Shown here: in pieces, positions 1 through 8,765 of the stretch
Layout of the letters: every line of letters begins with the position of its first letter
How positions within the stretch are numbered: the stretch's first letter is position 1
Assembly: GCF_000421525.1 (NCBI RefSeq)
Contig: NZ_ATXE01000002.1
Location: 558,001 to 622,000 of the forward strand
Direction of reading: 5' to 3'
Length of the DNA: 64,000 nucleotides
Source of the DNA: Aestuariimicrobium kwangyangense DSM 21549
Lineage (GTDB): Bacteria > Actinomycetota > Actinomycetes > Propionibacteriales > Propionibacteriaceae
Notes under the pieces: generated by a model
Database searches by the model: none
Seen by the model: the letters and a program-made list of their open reading frames with translations, nothing else
What the model was told of the DNA's origin: nothing
Translations under genes and position numbers: made by a program

Positions 1-1
1 C

Positions 2-2641
2 AACGCGCTGAGCCGTCGATTCCGGCTGGTGATGATCGACGAGTACCAGGACACCGACTCCCTGCAGTGGCAGATCGTGCGGGCAGCCTTCCACCACCAC
101 AGCCAGGTGTTCCTGATCGGCGACCCCAAACAGGCGATCTACGCCTTCCGACAGGCTGACGTCTACGCCTACCTGACGGCCCGCGCCGCGTCCGACCAGC
201 AGTTCACCCTGCGCACCAATCGGCGCAGCACCAGTGAGCTCGTGTCACAGGTCGACCGGTTGTTCCGCGGACGAGACCTGGGTCGCGAGATCACCTGCCC
301 CCCTGCCACGGGCGGCAGTTCGTCGGTCGTGCGGGGCATCGACGGTGGGCCGGTCCCGGCACTGCAACTGCGGCTGGTGGTGCCCGACCAGGGCACCGAG
401 TTCGATCGGGACGGTCAGCACTGGCCCATCGTGCTGCGTGATCTCACCGAGCAGGTGAAGTCGGTGTTGGCGAATGCAGAAGTCCGGGAACCCGACCTGC
501 CCGCCGACCAGCCCGGACGACGCATCCGTCCCCAGGACGTCGCCATCGTCGTGCGCGCCAACCGGCGGGCCGAGCAGGTGAGGGAACACCTCGCCTCGGC
601 CGGTGTTCCCGTGGTCTTCGCAGGTGCCGACTCCGTGTTCACCTCGCCTGCTGCGACGGACTGGGCCGCGCTGCTGCAGGCTCTCGTCCGACCGGGTTCG
701 GCCACTCTGCGCAGGGCGGCGCTGACGGACTTCTTCGGACTGGAGGCCCCCGACCTGGCCCGCGTCAGCGACGCCGAGCTGGCCGACATCGGCCTCGACC
801 TGCGTCGCGCCGCACGAAGTCTCGAGCACGGTTCGGTCGCAGCGATGTTCGAGGAACTGTCGACCCGACGTGGTGTCCCGGCTCGCCTCCTGTCCAGGCG
901 CGGTGGCGAACGGCGGCTCACAGACCTGCGCCACCTGGCCGAACTCCTGCACGCCCAGGCGTCGGTGATCGGGGCATCGCAGCCGCGGGCCAACCTGGCG
1001 GTTCACCTCGCCCGGTGGCTCGACGAGCGGATGCATGACCGTGCGGTGGCCGACGAGCAGACGCGGCGACTCGAGGCAGATGGCGGTGCGGTGCAGATCA
1101 TGACCATTCACCGGGCCAAGGGTCTGAGCCTGCCGGTGGTGTTCCTGCCCGACCTGACCACAGCCGCTCGCCGCAAGCCGGAGCGCAGCCACCCCCAGGT
1201 GCTGCACGAGACGGGAGAACCCGTGATCGCGGCCGCGCCCACGCCCGCGCAGCGTGAGCGCATCGATGCCGATGACCGCGACGAACTCCTGCGGTTGGCC
1301 TACGTCGCCGCCACCCGGCCCCAGTACCTGTTGCGCATCTGGTGGAGCGCCGACCCGAGCACCGGTGAATCGGCGATCAACCGGCTGCTGCACCAGCCGG
1401 ACGCCCCCGGCGTCCCTGCCCCCTACGTGACCGCCGATCGGCAGCGTGCCGAGCAGATCCACGAGCTGTGGTCCCCCCTGATCGACGTGCAACTGGTGGG
1501 CGAGTCGGCCCCGCCCCCGTTGCCACCCGTGGGCACGGCATTGTCGGTGTTGCCCGAGCGGGCCCGCTCATGGACGCGCCAACTCGACCAGGAGTGGCGA
1601 CGCACCTCCTACACCGGGCTCACCCGTCACGCGCACGGCATTCCGGTCGGCGATCTCCCCACCGAGGACGAACCGGCCACCGACGAGGGCGCCGGCAGCG
1701 ACGAACTGCTCGACCCGGCCGTGTCCGACCTGTCCGACCCCGAACCGTCAGCCCGGCCGGACGCCGAGCCGCCCTCGGAAGTCCCCGCCACCCGGTTCCC
1801 GCAGCCCCTGACCGGATTGCCCGGCGGAACCGAGTTCGGAGGCTTGGTGCACCTCGCCCTCGAGCAACTGGACTGGACGAGCGACGACCTGCCGTCCGAG
1901 CTGGCGCGGGTGGTGGCGCAGACCCATGCCCAGCACCCGGTCCCCGACGTGGGGCTGGCGGAGCTGTCGGCCGGCCTCGGGCTCGTCGTGCGGACTCCTC
2001 TGGGGCAGTTGGCCGCCGGGCGAGCCCTCGTCGACATCCCCCTGCGTGACCGACTCACCGAACTCGACTTCGAGTTGCCGATGGCCGCCCACTCCGAACG
2101 TGCTGCCACCCTCGCCGACCTGGCGGGGCTGTTCGACGACCGTGCGTTGGTTCCGGCCGACGACCCGCTGGCCGAATACGGTCGGGCGCTGGCCGAGAGT
2201 CCGGCCGCCGAGGAACGACTCAGCGGTTGGTTGACCGGCTCCATCGACGCGGTGCTACGGATCCCGGGCGAGGGTGGCCAATCACGCCACCTCGTCGTCG
2301 ACTACAAGACCAACCGCATCTGGTTGCCTGCGGGCCGCGACCTGCGCGTGGAGGACTACACGACCGAGGCCATGACCGACGCCATGGTGGCGGCCCACTA
2401 CCCGCTGCAGGCGCTGCTCTACTGCGTGGCCCTGCACCGGTTCCTGAGATGGCGGCAACCCGGCTACGACCCCACCATCCATCTGGGGGGCGTGGGCTAC
2501 CTCTTCGTCCGCGGTATGGCCGGTCCCGACGCCGCCAGCACACCATCGTCCCCGTACGGGGTGTTCGCGTGGCGGCCCTCGGCGGCTCTCGTCCTGGCCG
2601 CTGACGCACTCCTCACTGCACGCTCCGAGGAGTCGATGTGA
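2..2641 (+). CDS. recB: RecB, exodeoxyribonuclease V beta subunit (5' end outside window)
   Basis: The frame is open from base 2, so the N-terminal part with Walker A lies upstream of the window. Visible superfamily 1A helicase motifs are motif II (DEYQDTD) within the first 20 visible residues, motif III (GDPKQAIYAFRQAD) about 30 residues later, and MTIHRAKGLSLPVVF plus YVAATRPQYL further on. Near the C-terminus VVDYKTNR is the RecB-family nuclease motif with its metal-binding Asp and catalytic Lys. In this family RecB is the 3'-5' motor and nuclease of the RecBCD end-resection complex. The stop overlaps the GTG start of recD by four bases (GTGA), so the two are translationally coupled. recC would be expected just upstream, out of view. 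Confidence 0.9.
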   Translation, partial: NALSRRFRLVMIDEYQDTDSLQWQIVRAAFHHHSQVFLIGDPKQAIYAFRQADVYAYLTARAASDQQFTLRTNRRSTSELVSQVDRLFRGRDLGREITCPPATGGSSSVVRGIDGGPVPALQLRLVVPDQGTEFDRDGQHWPIVLRDLTEQVKSVLANAEVREPDLPADQPGRRIRPQDVAIVVRANRRAEQVREHLASAGVPVVFAGADSVFTSPAATDWAALLQALVRPGSATLRRAALTDFFGLEAPDLARVSDAELADIGLDLRRAARSLEHGSVAAMFEELSTRRGVPARLLSRRGGERRLTDLRHLAELLHAQASVIGASQPRANLAVHLARWLDERMHDRAVADEQTRRLEADGGAVQIMTIHRAKGLSLPVVFLPDLTTAARRKPERSHPQVLHETGEPVIAAAPTPAQRERIDADDRDELLRLAYVAATRPQYLLRIWWSADPSTGESAINRLLHQPDAPGVPAPYVTADRQRAEQIHELWSPLIDVQLVGESAPPPLPPVGTALSVLPERARSWTRQLDQEWRRTSYTGLTRHAHGIPVGDLPTEDEPATDEGAGSDELLDPAVSDLSDPEPSARPDAEPPSEVPATRFPQPLTGLPGGTEFGGLVHLALEQLDWTSDDLPSELARVVAQTHAQHPVPDVGLAELSAGLGLVVRTPLGQLAAGRALVDIPLRDRLTELDFELPMAAHSERAATLADLAGLFDDRALVPADDPLAEYGRALAESPAAEERLSGWLTGSIDAVLRIPGEGGQSRHLVVDYKTNRIWLPAGRDLRVEDYTTEAMTDAMVAAHYPLQALLYCVALHRFLRWRQPGYDPTIHLGGVGYLFVRGMAGPDAASTPSSPYGVFAWRPSAALVLAADALLTARSEESM

Positions 2642-4587
2642 ACACGGCAGCCAGGCTCAGTTCCGCTGAGGTCCCCCACGACCCTCGGACCGTGATCAGC
2701 GCCACCGGTGTCCTGGCACTGTTCAACCAGGCCGGAGTGCTGCAGGTTCCCGACGTGCAACTCGCTCAGGTGATCTGCCGCCTGTGCGCCATCAACGAAC
2801 CGGAGGTGCAACTGGCCGCAGCGCTGGCTGTCCGCCAACTGCGCCAGGGCTCGGTCTGCGTTGACCTGTCGACCATCCGCGACCGCGTGCTGGCTGAGGT
2901 GGCCGATGGCGACGGGCAGAGCGACGACACCACGTCGGCGGATCGACTGGCCGCGGTACAGGCCCTGCCGTGGCCCGAGCCAGCCTCATGGGCCGTCTCC
3001 ATCGCCGGATCGGAGTCGGTGGGTCGCGCCGAGCCGGGGCACGACGACCCCCGCCGTCCGTACTGGCTGGCGGGCACGCTGTTCTACCTGAACCGGTGGT
3101 GGACCCACGAGCGCGAGATCGGCCATGCCCTGACGATGCGTCAGTCGGCAGAACCCCCTCGCATCGACGAGGAAGAACTCGAAAGGGCCCTCGACGCGCT
3201 CTTCGCCCGTGACCGTCTCCAGCCCGGCGAGGTCGACCTGCAGCGGCTCGCCGCCAGCGTGGCGGCGAGGTCATGGACCTCGGTGATCGCCGGCGGCCCC
3301 GGCACGGGCAAGACCACGACGGTGGCCCGGCTGCTGGCGGTCCTGACCAGCCAGACCGAGCGGCACCTCACCGTGGCGCTGGCCGCCCCCAGTGGCAAGG
3401 CCGCCGCCCGGCTCGAGCAGTCAGTCAGATCCGAAGCGGCCGGGATTGCCCTGCCCTTGCCCGACATCCCGTCCGGCCAGACGCTGCACTCCCTGCTGGG
3501 GGCACGCGGGCTGGGCAATGGCTTCACCCGAGGGCCGGGCAATCCCCTTCCGCACGACGTCGTGGTGCTCGACGAGGCCAGCATGGTCGACACGGCCATG
3601 TTCTCGGCCCTGCTCTCGGCCCTGCGTCCGACAGCGCGGCTGGTGGTCGTGGGTGACCCCCACCAGCTCAGCAGCGTGGACGCCGGACGGGTGCTCGCCG
3701 ACGTCGCCGTGAGCGGGTTGACGACCGCCGCGACCTCGAAGGAGTCGGCGGTGGTGGAACTCCAGCGCAACTGGCGCAACCCCGGAGACATCCACACCCT
3801 GGCCCAAGCCATCAAAGCGGGCGATGCCGACGAGGTCGTGAGGCTGTTGCGGTGCTCGGACGAGTCGATCACCTGGGTCGGTGCCGACGGACCAGACCTC
3901 ACCGATGTGCCCGGGCTGGTCGACGAACTCGTGAGCCAGGGCGAGGCGATGCATGCCGCGGCCCTGGCGGGGGACGCGACGTCCGCGCTCGCCGCCCTCG
4001 ACGCCCATCGCATCCTTCTCGCCCACCGCGAGGGACGACACGGCGTGGGCGGGTGGTCCAGACAGGTGCAGCACCTGCTGCGCCATCGCATCGAGGGCTA
4101 CGGCGTGGCCGGGGAGTGGTATCCGGGCCGGCCGATCCTGGTGACCGCCAACTCCCGCGACATCGGGGTGTTCAACGGTGACGCAGGAGTGATCGTCGCG
4201 CCCCAGTCGACCCCAGGGGCGATCCGTGGTCCGTCGGCGTCCGGTGGGTCCGCGACCGCACGGCATCCCGCCACCCTGCTCGCGCTGCCCACCCCCGAGG
4301 GCGCTCGTCTGATCGCACCCTCACTCGTCGACGGACTGGAGACGATGCACGCGCTGACGGTGCACAAGTCGCAGGGGTCACAGTTCGGCTCCGTGACCAT
4401 GGTGCTGCCGCCGGAGACCTCGCCCCTGCTGACCCGGGAACTGCTCTACACGGCAGTCACCAGGGCGATCCATCGGGTGCGTCTGGTCGGGACAGCCGAC
4501 GCCGTCCGCGCGGCCGTCCTGCGCAACACCGAACGGGTCAGCGGCCTGCGTCTCGAACCACCGCAACAGCCGCGTCCGCAGCACTGA
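2638..4587 (+). CDS. recD: RecD, exodeoxyribonuclease V alpha subunit
   Basis: This 649-residue superfamily 1B helicase has Walker A GGPGTGKT at about residues 219-226, Walker B DEASMVD, motif III VVGDPHQLSSVDAG, and the C-terminal pair TVHKSQGSQF and TAVTRA. These define the 5'-3' motor of RecBCD. The N-terminal 200 residues correspond to the RecB-interacting domain. The GTG start at 2638 overlaps the recB stop by four bases. Its last 50 bases overlap the end of nudC on the other strand. Length is close to other actinobacterial RecD proteins; RecD2 would have a longer HhH-containing N-terminus that is absent here. Confidence 0.93.
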   Translation: MNTAARLSSAEVPHDPRTVISATGVLALFNQAGVLQVPDVQLAQVICRLCAINEPEVQLAAALAVRQLRQGSVCVDLSTIRDRVLAEVADGDGQSDDTTSADRLAAVQALPWPEPASWAVSIAGSESVGRAEPGHDDPRRPYWLAGTLFYLNRWWTHEREIGHALTMRQSAEPPRIDEEELERALDALFARDRLQPGEVDLQRLAASVAARSWTSVIAGGPGTGKTTTVARLLAVLTSQTERHLTVALAAPSGKAAARLEQSVRSEAAGIALPLPDIPSGQTLHSLLGARGLGNGFTRGPGNPLPHDVVVLDEASMVDTAMFSALLSALRPTARLVVVGDPHQLSSVDAGRVLADVAVSGLTTAATSKESAVVELQRNWRNPGDIHTLAQAIKAGDADEVVRLLRCSDESITWVGADGPDLTDVPGLVDELVSQGEAMHAAALAGDATSALAALDAHRILLAHREGRHGVGGWSRQVQHLLRHRIEGYGVAGEWYPGRPILVTANSRDIGVFNGDAGVIVAPQSTPGAIRGPSASGGSATARHPATLLALPTPEGARLIAPSLVDGLETMHALTVHKSQGSQFGSVTMVLPPETSPLLTRELLYTAVTRAIHRVRLVGTADAVRAAVLRNTERVSGLRLEPPQQPRPQH

Positions 4588-5434
4588 CCGACCCTGCGCG
4601 CCACGCCTCGATCATCCTGCGTGCGATGGATCCCATCGGTGACAACACCAGGTCCCCGGAGGCGACAGCTTCGTCCATGGAGGCCCGGCTGAACCAGGTG
4701 GCCTGATCGAGCTCGACCCCGTCCACGCGCGGTTCCCCGGGCTCCACCCGGGCGACGCAGCCCAGCATCAATGACCGCGGGAACGGCCAGGGCTGACTGG
4801 CCAGGTAGCCGACGTGGGTCACCCGCAGCCTCGCCTCCTCATCGACCTCACGCACCACCGCCGCCTCCAGGGACTCGCCCGCTTCGACGAAGCCGGCCAA
4901 CAGCGACATTCGACGCTCGGGCCACCCCACCGCGTGGGCGAGCAGGAGTCGGTCGGCGGGGTCGAGCAGCACCACGATCATGGCTGGGTCGGTGCGGGGG
5001 AAGACCTGCGCCCCACAGTCGTTGCACAACCGGACGAATCCGCCCTCGGCCACCGACGTCGTCCCCGAACACTTCTCGCAGCGAGGCTCGCGCCGGTGCC
5101 AGCCCAGCAGGGCGGCGGCTGTGGCAACCACCTCCTCTTCGAGGTCGTGGAGCGTGCCCTCCCTCAGGGTGTGGATGGAGGAGGTGTCGGCGTCCACCCC
5201 GACCTCGACTGCGAACCACTCACGACCTCCACCCACCCCGAGGAAGACGTGTCGTTGGGGGTCGAACTCGCCCGTGGGTCGACGCTCGAAGCCCCCGCGA
5301 AGGGCCCCCGAGGCGTCGATCCCCACCAGTCGCGAGGTCTCCCTCTGCCACAGGCCCACCAGGGCTCCATGGTCGGAGCGCAAGTCTGCTTGCCGGTCGA
5401 GCAGGACGCGGGTGCTACGAGGGATGCTGGCCAC
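4538..5434 (-). CDS. nudC: NudC, NAD(P)H pyrophosphatase / RNA deNADding Nudix hydrolase
   Basis: 298 residues. A zinc ribbon (CEKC then CNDC, residues about 120-145) precedes a Nudix box, and the sequence SQPWPFPRS about 20 residues after the box is the signature that separates NADH pyrophosphatases from other Nudix proteins. The Nudix box reads GFVEAGESLEAAVVREVDEE followed by ARL, with Arg where the consensus has Gly. The family cleaves NADH to NMNH and AMP and can remove NAD caps from RNA. The GTG start at 5434 sits six bases after a TAGGGT -10 box, so the mRNA is probably leaderless. The gene follows adnB, as in mycobacteria. Confidence 0.92.
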   Translation of the reverse strand: MASIPRSTRVLLDRQADLRSDHGALVGLWQRETSRLVGIDASGALRGGFERRPTGEFDPQRHVFLGVGGGREWFAVEVGVDADTSSIHTLREGTLHDLEEEVVATAAALLGWHRREPRCEKCSGTTSVAEGGFVRLCNDCGAQVFPRTDPAMIVVLLDPADRLLLAHAVGWPERRMSLLAGFVEAGESLEAAVVREVDEEARLRVTHVGYLASQPWPFPRSLMLGCVARVEPGEPRVDGVELDQATWFSRASMDEAVASGDLVLSPMGSIARRMIEAWRAGSVSAADAAVAVVRDAGR

Positions 5435-5440
5435 GCCCCG

Positions 5441-5446
5441 ACCCTA
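5441..5446 (-). promoter_or_regulatory. -10 box for leaderless nudC
   Basis: TAGGGT on the minus strand, followed by a six-base spacer and the nudC GTG at 5434. There is no Shine-Dalgarno sequence between them. Confidence 0.55.
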
Positions 5447-5491
5447 TCCGCCCGATCCGGACCCCCCGGCGGGTCCACTCGCCGCGGCCGA

Positions 5492-5514
5492 CACCTCGTG
5501 CCCGTCACGAGGTG
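5492..5514 (-). terminator. Hairpin at the end of adnB
   Basis: CACCTCGTG and CACGAGGTG form a perfect 9-bp stem with a 5-base loop. The adnB stop codon lies in the loop and stem. No U-tract follows, which is common for actinobacterial terminators. It lies between adnB and nudC and would separate the two transcripts. Confidence 0.5.
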
Positions 5515-8500
5515 GTGCTGTCCTGAGAATCACGTCGGGCAGCCGTGATCAGCGACAGGATGCCTGCTTCGTCGAGGTGACGCTGCGACCAGTGCTCTCG
5601 TCCACTGCCCACGTAGACGAACCCCGCAGCAACCCGCTCGACGGGCAGCCCTTGGGCGCGAGCCCAAGCGAGCCGGTAGATGGCGAGTTGGTTCTCGTCC
5701 GCGGCGCCGCGCCCGGTCTTCCAGTCCACGAGCACCGCATCGGTGTGCTCATCGGTGCCCGGGTAGACGGCGTCGATCTGACCCCGCAGCTGCACTGCTC
5801 CGCCCTCTGCGGATCCGTCACCGACGGTGAGGACGAAGGGAACCTCGAGCGCCACGGGCGTGCGCTGCGCCCACGATGATGCCTCGAACGCCCGCTGCAG
5901 GGCCGCCAACCTGGCGGTGGTGGCGGGGTCGCCGTCGTCGGTTGAGTCCTCGGGTTCAGGTTCGAGCAGCGACTGCTGGCCCAGTCGCGACTCCACCCAG
6001 GCGTGGAACTGCGTGCCGAGGCTCGCCGAGCGTGAGGCCGCAGCTGGCATCGGTCGAAGGATCCGCTTGAGGTACTCCGCCGGATCGGCTGCCAGCCGCA
6101 TCGCCTGGGTGACAGACAGGGAGCCCGGCAGCGTCACCTGGTCACGGTCGGCGAGATCAGCCGCGCGCTCGTCCTCCAGGGCGGCCAGGGTCGCGTCCCA
6201 CGACGCCAGCAGGTTCGCGTCCTCGGTGGACAGATCGGGCAACGGCGCGTCGGGGTCGGCGATCCTCCGCATCACCCGTTCGGCCGCGTCGATGCGCCGG
6301 CCGCGTTGTGCGTCGTCGACCGGAACCGGCCACGCGGTCGTCTCGGCCCCGCCCAGCATCGGGTTGACATCAGCCGTGGGGCCCGCGAGATGGTCGACGC
6401 GATCCTGCTCGATCGCCTGCGCGGCGACAGCAGTGAAGTAGCTGCTGGCCTCCTTGGGCTTGGCCTGGGCCGGTCGCCACACATGGCAGGTGGCCACCAG
6501 TTCCTCCCTGGCCCGGGTGACCCCCACGTAGGCGAGCCGATCCTCGGCCAACCGGTTGGAGGCCCGCTGCGCCCCCGCGTAGTCATCGAGTGCCTGCTTG
6601 GTGAGGGACTCGGGCAACTGGTCGATCGAGTCGGCGTCACCGCGCAGCACGGCGGGGAGGGCGCTGGCCGTGGTCACCCAGTTGTCCGTGAGCCGGTCGG
6701 AGGGGAACGTCTTGTCGACCAACGCCGGCAGGTAGACGACCTCCCACTCCAGACCCTTGGCCCGGTGCACCGTGAGCAGCTTGACCGAGTCCCGGGCACT
6801 GGGAGTGGCCTGCTCCAGCCCCACACCGTGGTCGAGTTCCGCCTGGAACCAGGCCAGCAGGCCCGAGAGCGACGAGTCACCGTCGACGTCGACGTAGTCG
6901 GCGATGCAGTCGATGAACGCAGCCAGCTGGTCGGAGGCGCCGATGCGTCCACTGGTGTTGAGCTCGATGTCCAGGCCGAGCAGCGTGATCACCCGGCGCA
7001 CCTGATCCAGCACGGGCTCGCTGGAGTGTCGGCGGAGTCGTGCCATCTCTGCCGCGAAGGCAGAGAACCGTTCCCGGGCCTGGGGCGAGTAGGGTCCCTC
7101 CCCCAGGTCGCCGGTGGCATCGAGCAGGCTGACCACATCGGTGGGGTCGGTGTCGGAGACGGCCTCGGCCAATTCGCCGAACAGGTCGGGCACCTCCTGC
7201 CCCGCGCCCTCGCGGTGGGTCAACTCACGGGCCCGGGCTCCGAGCAGGGCCAGGTCACGCGCACCGATCCGCCACCGTGGCCCCGTCAGCAGGCGCACGA
7301 GTTCGGGGTTCGCCGTGACGTCGTTGACCAGCCTGAGCGTCGCGACGACCTCGGCCACCTCGGGCAGGCCCAGCAGACCACCGAGGCCCACGATCTCGAC
7401 GGGCACGTCTCGCCCGACCAGGGCCTGGTGCACATCACCCGAGTCGGCGTTCCTCCGCAGCAACACCGCGAAGTCCTTCCAGTCCAGGTCTGGCCGTTCC
7501 CGATGCAGCCGGACGATGTCGTCGGCGATGTGGGCAACCTCTTCCGGCCAGGTGTCGAAGCTTGCCACCCGCACCACCCCGCCGGGTCGATCATCGGGCG
7601 CGACGAGCGCGCCCGGCGTCTGCGCACCGCTGGGGTCGTGCTTGAGCAGCACCGGGTCGCCCCGCAGTGATCCGGCGATGTCGTTGGCGACCTCGAGGAT
7701 GTGCGGCCCGGAGCGCCGGTTGACGGTGAGCTGGTAGGCAGCCGCGGGCTGCGAACCCGTGCCGGCCACGCGGGGGAACTCGCGATGGAAGGCGAGGATG
7801 TTGCTGGCCGCGGCGCCGCGCCATCCGTAGATGGCCTGGAAGGGGTCTCCCACCGCGGTGACGGGGTGGCCCAGCCCGTTGGCGGGGGTGTCGCCGGAGA
7901 AGAGCGCTCGCAGCAGCTGCGCCTGGGCCGACGAGGTGTCCTGGTACTCGTCCAGGAGCACGACCCGGAACTGTTCGCGCAGCACTCGTCCGACGTGGGG
8001 CACCTGGTCGGCCAACCGGGCAGCAACCGCCATCTGGTCGGCGAACTCGGTGACCCCCAGGGAGTTCTTGAGGCTTCGGTAGTCGTCGACCAGACCCAGC
8101 AGCTCGACCCGTTCCGCGGACGTGGCCGCTGCCTGCTCGATGGCCTTGTAGGGGTTTCCCCTCCAGCGGGGGGCCTCGTCGAGTCGGCGTTCGTGGACGA
8201 GGGCGTGCTCCCTGATCTGTTCCGCGGTGACCAGATGGGAGCTCATCATCGCCTCGAGACCGAGTACCCGCTCGGTGAGCGAGTCGGGGCGCAGTCTGGA
8301 GGCGTGCTGGAAGGGGCCCGGCGCCCGGTTCACGGCCCGCGAGGCCAACCGGTACCGAGCGGCGCCGGTGATCAGCGCCGAGGCATTCTCGACACCGATC
8401 CTGGAGCCGTGCTCGGTGACGAGTCGACCCGCGAACGAGTCATAGGTCATCACCACCTCCTCGCCCTGCTCGTCGACGCCGGCGGTGATCACCCCCGCCT

Positions 8501-8765
8501 TCAGCAGCGCGGCCCGCACTCGATGCCCCAGTTCGGCGGCGGCCTTGCGGGTGAACGTGAGGCCGAGCACCTGATCGGGACGAACCTGCCCCGTTCCCAC
8601 GAGCCACACCACCCGCGCGGCCATCACCGTTGTCTTGCCCGACCCTGCCCCGGCGATCACCACGGCCGGCTCCAGGGGGGCGGTGATGGCACGCAGTTGC
8701 TGCGCCGAGAAGGGGATGCCCATGGCGTCGACGAGCTCGCCCGGGTCATGGAACGTGCGCATCAT
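5505..8765 (-). CDS. adnB: AdnB, motor-nuclease subunit of the AdnAB end-resection complex
   Basis: 1086 residues from the chosen ATG at 8765. UvrD-type helicase core: Walker A GAGSGKTT at residues 39-46, LTFTRKAAAELGHR (motif Ia), DEYQDTSSAQ (motif II), GDPFQAIYGWRGA (motif III), LLTVHRAKGLEW and YVGVTRAREEL. The C-terminus has the RecB-family nuclease core VLVDWKTGR followed by NQLAIYRLAW. In mycobacteria AdnB is the lead motor of the AdnA-AdnB heterodimer that resects double-strand breaks. The start used here, rather than a more upstream in-frame one, gives a 4-base ATGA overlap with the adnA stop. A plain UvrD/PcrA helicase is excluded by the nuclease domain and the AdnA neighbour. Confidence 0.88.
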   Translation of the reverse strand: MMRTFHDPGELVDAMGIPFSAQQLRAITAPLEPAVVIAGAGSGKTTVMAARVVWLVGTGQVRPDQVLGLTFTRKAAAELGHRVRAALLKAGVITAGVDEQGEEVVMTYDSFAGRLVTEHGSRIGVENASALITGAARYRLASRAVNRAPGPFQHASRLRPDSLTERVLGLEAMMSSHLVTAEQIREHALVHERRLDEAPRWRGNPYKAIEQAAATSAERVELLGLVDDYRSLKNSLGVTEFADQMAVAARLADQVPHVGRVLREQFRVVLLDEYQDTSSAQAQLLRALFSGDTPANGLGHPVTAVGDPFQAIYGWRGAAASNILAFHREFPRVAGTGSQPAAAYQLTVNRRSGPHILEVANDIAGSLRGDPVLLKHDPSGAQTPGALVAPDDRPGGVVRVASFDTWPEEVAHIADDIVRLHRERPDLDWKDFAVLLRRNADSGDVHQALVGRDVPVEIVGLGGLLGLPEVAEVVATLRLVNDVTANPELVRLLTGPRWRIGARDLALLGARARELTHREGAGQEVPDLFGELAEAVSDTDPTDVVSLLDATGDLGEGPYSPQARERFSAFAAEMARLRRHSSEPVLDQVRRVITLLGLDIELNTSGRIGASDQLAAFIDCIADYVDVDGDSSLSGLLAWFQAELDHGVGLEQATPSARDSVKLLTVHRAKGLEWEVVYLPALVDKTFPSDRLTDNWVTTASALPAVLRGDADSIDQLPESLTKQALDDYAGAQRASNRLAEDRLAYVGVTRAREELVATCHVWRPAQAKPKEASSYFTAVAAQAIEQDRVDHLAGPTADVNPMLGGAETTAWPVPVDDAQRGRRIDAAERVMRRIADPDAPLPDLSTEDANLLASWDATLAALEDERAADLADRDQVTLPGSLSVTQAMRLAADPAEYLKRILRPMPAAASRSASLGTQFHAWVESRLGQQSLLEPEPEDSTDDGDPATTARLAALQRAFEASSWAQRTPVALEVPFVLTVGDGSAEGGAVQLRGQIDAVYPGTDEHTDAVLVDWKTGRGAADENQLAIYRLAWARAQGLPVERVAAGFVYVGSGREHWSQRHLDEAGILSLITAARRDSQDSTTS